Below are positions 5,951-14,904 of a stretch of DNA of 32,015 nt, in pieces. Position numbers and translations under genes: made by a program. The stretch is taken from positions 1-32,015 of the IMG/VR virus record IMGVR_UViG_3300027736_000151, one strand, 5' to 3'. The stretch comes from a virus. The notes under the pieces are model-generated. The model was not told the origin of the DNA and searched no databases. It saw only the letters and a program-made list of their open reading frames with translations. Positions within the stretch are counted from its first letter, which is position 1. Each line of letters opens with the position of its first letter.

Positions 5951-8045
5951 GATTGATGACGCTATTGGCTTTATTGAGAGTGAAACAGTAGAGCAGCGCA
6001 AACAGGCTTTAGAAGCGTATCTCCGCCAACCTTATGGGAATGAGGTAGAAGGTAAGTCTTCAATCGTTACAGGTGAAGTTGCAGAAGCCATTGATGGTGC
6101 TTTGCCTTCTCTAGTCCGCATCTTTACAGGCTCAGATGATATTGTAGTTTTTGAGCCTCAAGGCCCGAAAGATGAAGCATCCGCAAAACAAGCGACACAG
6201 TATTGCAACTGGGTTTTTAGCCGTGATAACGAAGGCGTGGCTATTCTCCATGATTGGTTCAAGGATGCTCTACTTCAAAAGAACGGCATCATAAAAGCCT
6301 ATTGGGAAGACAAAGAAGACATTACCAAAGAGCGTTATTTTGACTTGTCTAATGACGAGTTAGCAATGCTGATGAGTGATGAGACAATGGAGATTGTTGA
6401 ACAAGATACGAAAGAGTTTCCGATATTTGACCCAATGGGACAGCCAGTTATAGACCCTATGGGTATGCCTGTGATGGGTGCTACTCATAACGTAGTTGTC
6501 CAACAAAAGAAAAAGTCAGGCAAGGTAACGATTGAGAATGTACCGCCAGAGGAGTTCTTGATTAGCAAGAAGGCTCGTACCATTGCTGATAGCCCATTTG
6601 TGGCTCATAGGCAGATGTTGACTCGTAGCACATTGATTGCTATGGGTTTTAACAAAGACCAAGTAGAGAGTTTACAGATGGGTGATGCTTTGGCTTATAC
6701 GCCAGAGCGTGTGGCACGTTACTCTGCTGGTGAGCAACCCTACCAAGTTCAGACTGATGACCCTTCAATGCAAGAGATTGAAGTCTTTGAGTGTTATGTC
6801 AAAACTGATATAGATGGCAAAGGCATTGCTTCTCTGACTCAAGTTTTCTATGCGGGAAATGAGATTCTTCAAGATGAGAAGGGTAAAGAGATTATTGAGG
6901 AAACAGACTATGTTCCTTTCCACTCAATCTGTCCTATTCCAATACCACATAAATTTTTTGGTAACTCGTTAGCTGACAGAACAGTTGATATTCAGTTAAT
7001 CAAGACGACTATCACTCGTCAGATGTTGGATAACCTTTATCTCACCAACAACGCCAGAGTAGTTGCCGTTGAAGGACAGGCAAATTTAGACGATTTGCTT
7101 ACTTCTACAGCAGGTGGTGTTATTCGTGTTAAGTCTCCTAATGCTGTTCAACAGTTAGTTGTTCAGAACGTGGCAAATCAGGCTTTTCCAATGCTTCAGT
7201 ATTTGGACACAGTTCAGTCTAAGCGTACTGGTGTATCTGATGCCTCACAGGGTTTAGACCCATCTATCTTGCAGAATGTTACGGCAGCAGCAGTAGCTTC
7301 TATGCAACAAGCTGGCGCAGGTAAGATTGAACTTATTGCTCGAATCTTTGCTGAGACAGGTGTTAAGTCTTTGTTTAAAGGTATCTTGCACTTGCTTTGT
7401 AAGTACCAAGACAAGGCTCGCATAGTGCGTATGCGTGGTGAGTTCGTAGAGTTTGACCCTAGAACATGGGCTAATCAATATGATGTGTCTATTAACGTGG
7501 GATTAGGCGCAGGGAATCGTCAGGAACAGATGGCTATGTTGTCGATGGTTCTTGCTAAACAAGAGCAGTTGATTGCTCAGTATGGCCCTGCCAATCCTTA
7601 CGTTTCTCCTGCTCAGTATCGTGGCACATTGGGACGCATGGTAGAAATTGCAGGGTTTAAGGATTCTGCTGAGTTCTACAAAGCGATTACGCCAGAGCAA
7701 GACCAAGCATTGAGCAATCCTCCTCCACAACAACAGCAGATGCCTCCAGAGGTTCAAGCATTGATGGCTAGAACACAGGCTGAGATACAAGCCGCACAAG
7801 CCAAAGCACAAGCTGATATGCAGATGCAACAACAGCAAATGCAAATTGATATGCAGATGGCGCAACAGAAGGCGGCTCTTGAGATGCAATTGCTGCGTGA
7901 GAAGGAAGGTGCTAAGTTGCAATTAGAGCGTGAGAAACAACAGGCTTACTTCTCATTGAAACAACAAGAATTTGAAGCAGAAGCCCAATTAAAAGCAATG
8001 AAGATTGGTGCTGGCATTACATCTAACGTAGAGATTAGGGGTTAA
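5913..8045 (+). CDS. Portal protein, P22 type
   Basis: The 710-aa protein forms the dodecameric channel for DNA entry and exit at the capsid vertex. The N-terminal half contains EVAEAIDGALPSLVRIFTGS and NEGVAILHDWFKDALLQKNG, the hallmarks of the P22-like portal family. The last 110 residues are a Gln/Met/Ala-rich coiled coil, equivalent to the helical barrel that enters the capsid in P22-type portals. I place the start at ATG 5913 because AAAGG lies 6 bases upstream. ATG 5907 and TTG 5889 are alternatives. It follows terL, as usual. Confidence 0.92.
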   Translation: METNDLKSILQAEIDDAIGFIESETVEQRKQALEAYLRQPYGNEVEGKSSIVTGEVAEAIDGALPSLVRIFTGSDDIVVFEPQGPKDEASAKQATQYCNWVFSRDNEGVAILHDWFKDALLQKNGIIKAYWEDKEDITKERYFDLSNDELAMLMSDETMEIVEQDTKEFPIFDPMGQPVIDPMGMPVMGATHNVVVQQKKKSGKVTIENVPPEEFLISKKARTIADSPFVAHRQMLTRSTLIAMGFNKDQVESLQMGDALAYTPERVARYSAGEQPYQVQTDDPSMQEIEVFECYVKTDIDGKGIASLTQVFYAGNEILQDEKGKEIIEETDYVPFHSICPIPIPHKFFGNSLADRTVDIQLIKTTITRQMLDNLYLTNNARVVAVEGQANLDDLLTSTAGGVIRVKSPNAVQQLVVQNVANQAFPMLQYLDTVQSKRTGVSDASQGLDPSILQNVTAAAVASMQQAGAGKIELIARIFAETGVKSLFKGILHLLCKYQDKARIVRMRGEFVEFDPRTWANQYDVSINVGLGAGNRQEQMAMLSMVLAKQEQLIAQYGPANPYVSPAQYRGTLGRMVEIAGFKDSAEFYKAITPEQDQALSNPPPQQQQMPPEVQALMARTQAEIQAAQAKAQADMQMQQQQMQIDMQMAQQKAALEMQLLREKEGAKLQLEREKQQAYFSLKQQEFEAEAQLKAMKIGAGITSNVEIRG

Positions 8046-8047
8046 TC

Positions 8048-10720
8048 ATGGCTATTTCTGATGCAATGCGCTATCGGATGAACACAGGCGGTTCTGCTGA
8101 AGACCTTTATGCAACCATCCGTGATTTCTTGGCTACAAGCCCAGACGCTGCTACGACTCAAGCAGCTATGGCTCAGTATGGAATCTCTGGTGAAGACGTA
8201 GCTAATGCAACAGGTGGTAAGTCAGGCGGTTTGCTTGGTGGCAACATCTTGGCAGGTGCTAGTTGGAATAGTCTGAACACAACTTTAGGTGACCAATTAA
8301 CAGAAGCAACTGGTCAGGCTACTACAAATGTAGCCGTAGGTGGTGCTACTACTGCTGACACTCTTAACCAGTTAAACACATATCTAGCAGGTGGTGGTCA
8401 GTTTGACCCTAACGCTACTGTGTTCTTGCAAACAGGCGGTGTTGATTTTATACAAGGTGTTGACAAGGGGACTATCAAAGACAACATCAATCAGATTGTT
8501 AAGACTTTGGCTGACCAAGGTGTTAATGTTGTCCTTACTGGTTCTCCTTATGCTGCGTCTATCAATGATGTGGTTACAAACAACTTTGACCCTAAAGTTG
8601 ACCCATTGTTTACCGAGATTGCTAAAGAAAACAAGAATGTTGCTTTGGTAGGTACTCAAGGTGAGATTCTGCAAAACAAGAAGTTGTTAGTGGATGCTTT
8701 ACACACTAATGCTGAAGGCACATCACTCTATAACCAATCGGTTATTGATTCTTTGTCTCAGTTTAAGAATGAGGTTCCATCAAGCACTCCTCAAGATATT
8801 GCCAAAGTACAAACATCAAATGTAGTTGCTACATCTACTCCAATAATTACTCAAGCTGCTGCTAATCCTGTAGTTGCTCAGTCATTGGCTACACAAATAC
8901 AAACACCAGAAGTTGATTATTACGCACAACAATTTGCACCAGATATAAATCAAGCAAGTGTGCCAACAAATACTGTTACAGACTATCAAGGCAAAACTTA
9001 CGATAAAACAACATTGCTTAACTTGGCAAAAGAACTTGCCCCTAGCATTGATGCAAACCGATTAAAAGGCGGTGTTTATAGCACTACTGGTCAAAGCATT
9101 GGATTTAATTACGATGAGGCTACAAACGCATTAGGTTATGCGCCTAGTGCTGCTGAACAAGTGGTTTTGGACATGGCTCGTCATTTGATGGATGAGGGTA
9201 TTACAAGTGCTGACCAGATTCAAGCCACAGATACTAATAGACGTTTTGGCTCTACCTATACTGGTGAAGGTGGAACAGTCTATGAAATCAAGCGTGATGA
9301 AAATGGTAACTTAGTTACTTCTACATGGGGTAAGACTACTAGCGATAAAGGAAACATTATTGCTGCGGCTACCATTGCTGCTGCATTTATGGGTGTTCCT
9401 ACTGACATTGGTACGGCTGTTCTTGGTCAAGGGGCATCTACTGCTGCTATCAATACTGTTGGCGGTGCTATCTTTGGTGGTGGTACTGCCGCACTAAGAG
9501 GTGGCGATATAGTTAAAGGCGCATTGCTTGGCGGTGCGGGTGGTGCTTTAGGTGACTATCTAAATACGGCTTCTGGTGCAGTTTTAGGCGATGCTAGTGA
9601 TATTGCTATGACAATGGCTGACGCTGGTTCTTCATTAGCGGAAATTGAAACTGCGTTAACAAATAGTGGATTTAGTGCAAATGTTGTAGCAGAGTCTTTA
9701 AAAGATGCGGCTAACGTATTAGCACCCAAAGCTATAAATATTCCATCTACTGTTTCTGGATTGACAGATGCAGTAAATGTTGTTGGTCAATCTGTTACCC
9801 CATCATTAAGTAGTGTTTTAAGCACCATTGCTGCTACTGCGCCTGTTGCAGTATCAACACCAGTTACTGATGGTGGTACAGTTAAAGTTACAGCACCATC
9901 TAATGTATCGTTAAACAATGTTTTAAGTACCATTGCTTCTACAATACCAGACGCAGGAACTGTTAACGTAGAAACACCTAGACAAGCTGAACAAAGAGTT
10001 ATAGATTTAGTTAACAGTCAGATTGCATCTAATGTAACTACACCTAGCAATCTTGCTAATGTTCAAGTAAACGCACCAAAAACAACAACAACACAAGACG
10101 TAATTAACGCAATTGCTGCTACATTACCTGTTGGAATAAATACACCAGTAAGTACAAAGACAACACCTGAGATAGCTACACAAACAATTACTGCTAAAAC
10201 ACCGCCCAAAATTGGTGATGCTTTGGCGGCAATTACAACAATTCCATCTACGTTAACTCCAACTGCTGTAACTCCAACAAGTACAACTACTACGCCAACT
10301 AAAGAGACAGACCCTTTAAAGGTTGCTCAATTAGCATTGGCTGCCGCTGGTTTGCTTGGCGCAGGTAGTGCTTTGTCTAGTTCTGGAACACCAACAGGCT
10401 TTGACATTGTTCCTATTCCTGAGACTTTCTTAACACCTAAAGCACCTACTGTTGCACCATTTACACCTTTGCCTCCGATTAACTTTGGAGATAGAAACTT
10501 GTTAATTGGTACTCAATGGGAGAAGTTCCTAGACCCTAACTATGGCAAAGTACCAGCACCTGTCCAATACTCACAGCCCTCAAGCCTGAGTTACAACGAT
10601 TTGATGGGAATCTTGGGTAGCAGACAAGGTATGCCTCCTGCAAGCAGTCTAAGTATTAACGACATTATTTCTGGAATACAAAACCAATATGGACAAGCAC
10701 CTGCTCGCACAATGGGCTAA
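8048..10720 (+). CDS. Large virion-region protein with an SGNH/GDSL hydrolase domain (890 aa)
   Basis: Residues about 58-235 resemble an SGNH esterase: GAS with Ser72 in place of GDS, VGGATTAD near 97-104 as the second block, LQTGGVD near 128-133, and a final DALH at 216-219 giving the Asp-His pair. The third block has Val-Asp where Asn is usual. Residues about 435-520 form an Ala/Gly-rich hydrophobic segment (IIAAATIAAAFMGVP, GAIFGGGTAALRGG), which could interact with membranes. A Thr/Val/Pro-rich repetitive section follows, then a compact C-terminal domain (NFGDRNLLIGTQWEKFLDPN). The position between portal and scaffold suggests an internal or ejected virion protein that may modify cell-envelope glycans. 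That role is inferred. Confidence 0.8.
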   Translation: MAISDAMRYRMNTGGSAEDLYATIRDFLATSPDAATTQAAMAQYGISGEDVANATGGKSGGLLGGNILAGASWNSLNTTLGDQLTEATGQATTNVAVGGATTADTLNQLNTYLAGGGQFDPNATVFLQTGGVDFIQGVDKGTIKDNINQIVKTLADQGVNVVLTGSPYAASINDVVTNNFDPKVDPLFTEIAKENKNVALVGTQGEILQNKKLLVDALHTNAEGTSLYNQSVIDSLSQFKNEVPSSTPQDIAKVQTSNVVATSTPIITQAAANPVVAQSLATQIQTPEVDYYAQQFAPDINQASVPTNTVTDYQGKTYDKTTLLNLAKELAPSIDANRLKGGVYSTTGQSIGFNYDEATNALGYAPSAAEQVVLDMARHLMDEGITSADQIQATDTNRRFGSTYTGEGGTVYEIKRDENGNLVTSTWGKTTSDKGNIIAAATIAAAFMGVPTDIGTAVLGQGASTAAINTVGGAIFGGGTAALRGGDIVKGALLGGAGGALGDYLNTASGAVLGDASDIAMTMADAGSSLAEIETALTNSGFSANVVAESLKDAANVLAPKAINIPSTVSGLTDAVNVVGQSVTPSLSSVLSTIAATAPVAVSTPVTDGGTVKVTAPSNVSLNNVLSTIASTIPDAGTVNVETPRQAEQRVIDLVNSQIASNVTTPSNLANVQVNAPKTTTTQDVINAIAATLPVGINTPVSTKTTPEIATQTITAKTPPKIGDALAAITTIPSTLTPTAVTPTSTTTTPTKETDPLKVAQLALAAAGLLGAGSALSSSGTPTGFDIVPIPETFLTPKAPTVAPFTPLPPINFGDRNLLIGTQWEKFLDPNYGKVPAPVQYSQPSSLSYNDLMGILGSRQGMPPASSLSINDIISGIQNQYGQAPARTMG

Positions 10721-10928
10721 AAACCTACTAAATGATGACTTTTTCAAAGAAGTATTAAATAATTTGAAAAATCAACAGATTAGTGTGATAATTAACACAA
10801 GTGCAGAAGAATCTGATAGGCGTGAAGACGCTTACAGGCACATTAAGTCTATTGAACTGATTACAGGACACCTAGAAGGCTTAGCCTCGGAAACTGTGAT
10901 TAGGGATAAAAAGTGGAAGATTCTGTAG
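10689..10928 (+). CDS. Conserved phage protein between portal and scaffold (79 aa)
   Basis: The product is a helical, charged protein (LAQWAKNLLNDDFFKEVLNN, ESDRREDAYRHIKSIELITG). Small proteins of this type with FFKEVLxxLK and REDAYxxIKxIexITG occur, as I recall, beside the portal and scaffold genes of podoviruses. The start at 10689 overlaps the preceding gene by 32 bases. There is no strong ribosome site, so the exact start is uncertain. The function is unknown. Confidence 0.65.
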   Translation: MDKHLLAQWAKNLLNDDFFKEVLNNLKNQQISVIINTSAEESDRREDAYRHIKSIELITGHLEGLASETVIRDKKWKIL

Positions 10929-10947
10929 GGGAAACTCTACCCTCCGT

Positions 10948-10962
10948 CCAGAAGGTTTCTGG
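10948..10962 (+). other. Short hairpin before the scaffold gene
   Basis: CCAGAA, loop GGT, TTCTGG forms a perfect 6-bp hairpin 18 bases before the scaffold ATG. No T-run follows. It could tune expression or processing of the scaffold and capsid message. Confidence 0.4.
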
Positions 10963-10980
10963 CGATTATTGAGATGACAA

Positions 10981-11895
10981 ATGGAAAACACCAACCCTAA
11001 TGGGAGTGAAAGCCTAGATGTAAACCAAGCCGCTTCAGCGTTTGAAAGCATGATGGGTGATTCTGAGGAAGCTGACAACAGCCAAGCCGAAGGTCAACCA
11101 GAGGAAATTCAAGAGACTGATGAAGTTGAATACGATGATGAACCAAAGCCTAGATATAAAGTCAAGGCATCTGGTGAGGAAGTTGAGGTAGAACTTGACG
11201 AACTTATCAAGGGTTATCAACAAGGTACGGACTACACAAAGAAGTCTCAGGCTCTAGCTGAACAACGTAAAGCAATTGAAGCTGAACGTAGTCACTTAGA
11301 GTATGTTAAACAAGAGCGACAGGCATACGCCCAGAAGTTGCAAGCGTTGGATAGCTTCCTTACGCAGCAACATCAGGGTGTGGACTTAGAAGTTTTAAAG
11401 GAAACAGACCCTATCGGTTATGCGGTAGCGGTAGCTGAACAGAGCCAACGTGAGAAGCAGTTAGCAGTAGTCAGGAATGAACAGCAACGCATTGCCCAAC
11501 AGCAACAAGCAGAGCAACAATCCCAACTGCAAAACCATCTCCGCCAAGAATCTGAGAAGCTAGTTAGTCTGATTCCTGAGTTAGCTACACCACAGGGTGA
11601 TGCGGTACGGAAACAAATCCGTGACTATGCGAAGTCTGTAGGTTGGTCTGACCAAGAACTCAGTTCCGTGTATGACAGTCGTGCTGTGCATACCTTGTAT
11701 AAGGCAATGAAGTATGAGCAACTTCAAAAGAGCAAACCTGAGTTAAATAAAAAACTCGTGGCTGCCCCTAAGATGATGCGTAGTGGTACTTCTGCACCTC
11801 CTGCAAGGTCTGCACAAGATAAACAGGTTATGCAGAGGTTGCGTGAGACAGGAAAAGTCTCAGACGCAGCTAAAGCATTTGAACGATTCTTTTAA
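10981..11895 (+). CDS. Scaffolding protein
   Basis: This 304-aa protein is highly acidic at the N-terminus (EEADNSQAEGQPEEIQETDE), then has a long Gln/Glu-rich coiled coil (AEQRKAIEAERSHLEYVKQE) and a basic C-terminal part ending in KAFERFF. A YKVKASGEEVEVELDELIKG motif near residue 60 is typical of podovirus scaffolds. Scaffolds direct coat assembly and leave or are expelled on DNA entry. Its position directly before the major capsid gene supports the call. Confidence 0.88.
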   Translation: MENTNPNGSESLDVNQAASAFESMMGDSEEADNSQAEGQPEEIQETDEVEYDDEPKPRYKVKASGEEVEVELDELIKGYQQGTDYTKKSQALAEQRKAIEAERSHLEYVKQERQAYAQKLQALDSFLTQQHQGVDLEVLKETDPIGYAVAVAEQSQREKQLAVVRNEQQRIAQQQQAEQQSQLQNHLRQESEKLVSLIPELATPQGDAVRKQIRDYAKSVGWSDQELSSVYDSRAVHTLYKAMKYEQLQKSKPELNKKLVAAPKMMRSGTSAPPARSAQDKQVMQRLRETGKVSDAAKAFERFF

Positions 11896-11910
11896 ATTTT
11901 GGAGTAATTT

Positions 11911-12855
11911 ATGGCTACCTATCAAACATACACCGCTATTGGTCAGCGTGAAGACCTTACAGATGTTATTTATAACATCTCACCAACCGACACGCCCATG
12001 ATGAGTTCCATCGGCAAAACTAAAGCAACTGCTGTTTACCATGAGTGGCAGACTGACTCACTTGCGAGTGCTGCTTTAAATGTGGCAGTCGAAGGTGCAA
12101 CGGCATCTGACATTACTATTTCTCCTACGACTCGTGTGGGAAATCGTTGCCAGATTTCACAGAAGACAATCAAGATTTCTAACACCTTGCAAGCTGTAGA
12201 TAAAGCTGGTCGTAAGTCTGAAAAGGCTTATAACTTGGCTAAATCATCTGCTGAAATCAAGCGTGATATGGAATTGACATTGCTCAGCAACCAAGTTGCT
12301 ACTAATGGTAACTCCTCTACTGCTCGTGCTTTGGGTGGTTTGCAAGCATGGTTGGCTACTAGCTACTCTGGTGGTACTTCTGGCGTTGCTGGTGCATCTG
12401 GCACTACTGCTCGTACTAATGGTACTAACCGCACTTTCACAGAAGCAATCTTGCAATCTGTTGTTAAGAGCGTTTATACCGCAGGTGGCAATCCTAAAAT
12501 CTTGATGGTTACACCTGCTCACAAGCAAGTAGTCTCAGGCTTTGCTGGTATTGCTGCACAGCGTTACATGGCCCCAACAAATGCGCCTACGACTATCATC
12601 GGGGCGGCAGATGTTTATTTGTCAGATTTCGGTACTCTGAGCGTGGTTCCCTCGAGGTTCATGAACAGCACTAACTCTGCTGACGATGTTGCGTTCTTGC
12701 TTGACCCTGACATGGCTGCTGTAGCTTATCTGCGTCCCTTTACAACCAATGAGTTGGCTGTTACTGGTGACAACGAATCTACACAACTGTTGGCTGAGTT
12801 CACATTGGAAGTTCGTAACGAAGCTGCACACGGCATTATTGCTGACTTGACCTAA
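11911..12855 (+). CDS. Major capsid protein (SU10/DUF5309-like)
   Basis: The 314-aa protein begins MATYQTYTAIGQREDLTDVI and continues YNISPTDTPMMSSIGKTKAT, the classic start of the SU10-like (DUF5309) major capsid family with the HK97 fold. It continues with YHEWQTDSL, SQKTIKISNTLQAVDKAGRK and a C-terminal NEAAHGIIADL. It forms the icosahedral shell. GGAG precedes the start by 7 bases. A strong terminator follows, so a surplus of this transcript over the downstream genes is expected. Confidence 0.95.
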   Translation: MATYQTYTAIGQREDLTDVIYNISPTDTPMMSSIGKTKATAVYHEWQTDSLASAALNVAVEGATASDITISPTTRVGNRCQISQKTIKISNTLQAVDKAGRKSEKAYNLAKSSAEIKRDMELTLLSNQVATNGNSSTARALGGLQAWLATSYSGGTSGVAGASGTTARTNGTNRTFTEAILQSVVKSVYTAGGNPKILMVTPAHKQVVSGFAGIAAQRYMAPTNAPTTIIGAADVYLSDFGTLSVVPSRFMNSTNSADDVAFLLDPDMAAVAYLRPFTTNELAVTGDNESTQLLAEFTLEVRNEAAHGIIADLT

Positions 12856-12872
12856 TAGTTAGGTGACTCTCA

Positions 12873-12910
12873 AAATGCCTCAGACTAATCCTCTGGGGCA
12901 TTTCTTTTTC
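12873..12910 (+). terminator. Strong rho-independent terminator after the capsid gene
   Basis: AAATGCCTCAG (12873-12883) pairs with CTGGGGCATTT (12893-12903) in an 11-bp stem with one G-T wobble and a 9-base loop, followed by CTTTTTC. Confidence 0.9.
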
Positions 12911-12919
12911 TAGCAAAAC

Positions 12920-12928
12920 TGATAGAAT
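12920..12928 (+). promoter_or_regulatory. Extended -10 promoter with a near-leaderless start
   Basis: TGATAGAAT (TGN plus TAGAAT) ends 6 bases before ATG 12935, so the transcript would start at or very near the ATG. The -35 is weak. It would restart transcription of the tail genes after the capsid terminator. Confidence 0.45.
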
Positions 12929-12934
12929 TAGTGT

Positions 12935-13249
12935 ATGCAAAACCCTGTTAAATTTAGAGATTCTGTAGTCCATTCTGATGGAGATGGCGGGATTGTCATT
13001 GAAACTCGTCAGGATGTAACTGGCATCATTGAGCAGAACAAAAAGGAATATAACTCCTTTGATGAACGTGCTAAGTGGTCAGATGAGTTGTTTGGCAATA
13101 AGATAGCCTCAATTCCAATGACTGTGATTGATGAACTAAATAAGCAAGGAATTATGCGTGGCTTTGCTGTGCTTGATGACAAGCGTTTTAAAGCATGGCT
13201 AAACGAACGCAATAACAGAGTTTTTAGAACTCGGACAGGAGTTGTATGA
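12935..13249 (+). CDS. Conserved phage head-tail region protein (104 aa)
   Basis: The product contains FDERAKWSDELFGNKIASIP, then AVLDDKRFKAWLNERNNRVF and a basic end RTRTGVV. This C-terminal pattern, FKAWLNxxxNRxFRTRxGxV, is known to me from small proteins placed between capsid and adaptor genes in SU10-like podoviruses. The start at 12935 has no Shine-Dalgarno site, in keeping with a leaderless message. It overlaps the adaptor gene by 4 bases (ATGA). A capsid-portal accessory role is inferred from position only. Confidence 0.7.
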   Translation: MQNPVKFRDSVVHSDGDGGIVIETRQDVTGIIEQNKKEYNSFDERAKWSDELFGNKIASIPMTVIDELNKQGIMRGFAVLDDKRFKAWLNERNNRVFRTRTGVV

Positions 13250-13866
13250 GTTTTGCTACCTACTCTGATTTACAGACTTCAATAGCCAATTATTTGGCTA
13301 GGTCTGACCTGACAAGCATAATTCCAGACTTCATTACTTTGGCTGAGAATCGTTTGCGTAGAGAACTGCGTATTCGTCAAATGTTAAAGTCTGTAACGAC
13401 TGCAACTGTTAAGGATGACTCAACTGTTGAGTTGCCTAGTGACTTCTTACAAGTGCGTGATTTTGTGGTGATGACAAACCCAATAACTCCACTAAGTTAC
13501 TCCAGCCCTTCAGCTTTGTCTAATGACCCCAAAGCATTGTGGGTAGGTGTTCCTAGGTCTTACACAATCTTGGCAAGCGAGTTTCAGTTATCTCCTATTC
13601 CTGATGCAGTCTATACAGTAAAAATGTTGTACTTTGCTGCGCCAGCATATTTGTCTGCAAGTAATACAACAAACGTATTTTTAACTTCTGCACCTGATGG
13701 TTTGTTATATGGCGCATTAGTTGAAGCAGAGCCGTATCTAATGAACGATGCTCGAATCAATACATGGGGTTCTATGTACGACAGAGCAATTTCTTCTCTC
13801 ACCAAGTCTGACGAAGAAGGTCAATACTCTGGTGTACCCCTGTCAATTAAATTAACTTCAAGGTGA
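13246..13866 (+). CDS. Head-tail adaptor protein (SU10/gp4-like)
   Basis: The 206-aa protein begins SFATYSDLQTSIANYLARSD and continues IIPDFITLAENRLRRELRIR, typical of the SU10-type adaptor family, which forms a ring below the portal in short-tailed phages. Characteristic segments include VELPSDFLQVRDFVV and GLLYGALVEAEPYLMNDARI. It lies between capsid and tail genes, as expected. The start codon overlaps the previous stop. Confidence 0.88.
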   Translation: MSFATYSDLQTSIANYLARSDLTSIIPDFITLAENRLRRELRIRQMLKSVTTATVKDDSTVELPSDFLQVRDFVVMTNPITPLSYSSPSALSNDPKALWVGVPRSYTILASEFQLSPIPDAVYTVKMLYFAAPAYLSASNTTNVFLTSAPDGLLYGALVEAEPYLMNDARINTWGSMYDRAISSLTKSDEEGQYSGVPLSIKLTSR

Positions 13867-13870
13867 AATC

Positions 13871-14257
13871 ATGGCTGAAATGAGCAACTATCTTGAGAAC
13901 GCTTTAATTAACGTAACTCTACGAGCAACAAGCTACACAGCACCAACAACTGTGTATTTAGCTTTATACACAACTGACCCAACAGATGCGGATACTGGAA
14001 CTGAGTGTTCTGGCACTAATTATGTTCGTCAGGCTGTTACTTTTGGTGCGCCTTCTAATGGTGTTTCAACAAACTCTGCTGTGATAGATTTTCCTCAAGC
14101 TGGTAGCGCATGGGGAACAATCACACACATTGGAATCCGTGATGCTTTGACAGTAGGTAATTTGTTGTATCACACACCACTAGACGCTTCTAAGACCATT
14201 GCATCTGGTGATGTGTTCCGAGTTGCCTCTGCTTCATTGAGCGTTACTTTGGCGTGA
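13871..14257 (+). CDS. Conserved phage virion protein, often labelled tail fibre protein (128 aa)
   Basis: The protein starts SNYLENALINVTLRATSYTA and continues PTTVYLALYTTDPTDADTGT, ITHIGIRDALTVGNLLYH and a beta-rich end. This LENALxNxxLRxTxYTxPxxVYLALYTxxPT family is very common in phage and prophage tail regions. Database names vary (tail fibre, hypothetical). The role is probably structural, at the neck or tail tip. The last 4 bases overlap the GTG start of the next gene. Confidence 0.82.
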   Translation: MAEMSNYLENALINVTLRATSYTAPTTVYLALYTTDPTDADTGTECSGTNYVRQAVTFGAPSNGVSTNSAVIDFPQAGSAWGTITHIGIRDALTVGNLLYHTPLDASKTIASGDVFRVASASLSVTLA

Positions 14258-14904
14258 GTGATTTACTACCTCCGTGGACAATTGACTCGCTAGACAATTT
14301 AAAGTCTAGCATTGATGACTTAACACTCACACTCGATAGTCCACTCTACACAACCTCGGTAACCCTATGGGATGCCTATGGGTCTGTGTCTGCGTCTGCA
14401 AGCGTTACGGCTGATGGAACAAGGATTCAGAGTGGTGTGGGGGTAATAAATGCAACAGCGACAGTTGTGGCGGATGGCACAAGAATACAAGGCGCAAGTG
14501 CAAGCATTACTTGTTCTGCTAGTTGTGTGGTTGATGCAACTAGAATTCAGTTTGCCTCTGGTTCTATTGATGCCAATGCTACTGTAACTGCTAACGCAAT
14601 ACGAATTCAGTTAGATAGTGGCAGTATTACAGTTAACGCTGATGTAACTGCAATAGGCATTTTGATTCAATCAGGAGTTGCATCAGTAACAGGAACTGCA
14701 ACTATTGTTGCTAAAGGGGTTATTCTTGGGGATAATTGGACACCAGTTCCTCAAGACGCAAACACATGGACACCAGTTGCGAGTGACACAAATACTTGGA
14801 CACCTATCAATGGTGACACAAATACTTGGTCACTTGTGTCTGCAAACAGCAACACATGGGCTATACAGGCGCAAGGAAATAACACATGGCTACGACAAAA
14901 CTAA
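14254..14904 (+). CDS. Repeat-rich beta-structured virion protein (216 aa)
   Basis: The GTG at 14254 overlaps the previous stop. After a short N-terminal part (PPWTIDSLDNLKSSIDDLTL), residues about 45-160 are six near-repeats of about 20 residues on the pattern VxADxxRIQxxxGxIxAxA, which suggest a beta-solenoid. Residues about 165-216 have repeats built on NTW(T/S)PV about 10 residues apart (DANTW, DTNTW, DTNTW, NSNTW, GNNTW). It is probably a tail-tip or fibre-attachment protein. No homologue is firmly recognised. Confidence 0.75.
   Translation: MSDLLPPWTIDSLDNLKSSIDDLTLTLDSPLYTTSVTLWDAYGSVSASASVTADGTRIQSGVGVINATATVVADGTRIQGASASITCSASCVVDATRIQFASGSIDANATVTANAIRIQLDSGSITVNADVTAIGILIQSGVASVTGTATIVAKGVILGDNWTPVPQDANTWTPVASDTNTWTPINGDTNTWSLVSANSNTWAIQAQGNNTWLRQN

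Noticed and set aside
7503-7922. A 139-codon minus-strand frame rich in Leu and His opposite the portal coiled coil
   Set aside because: It is the reverse image of a Gln-rich coiled coil (CAA/CAG codons become TTG/CTG). Composition, not coding.
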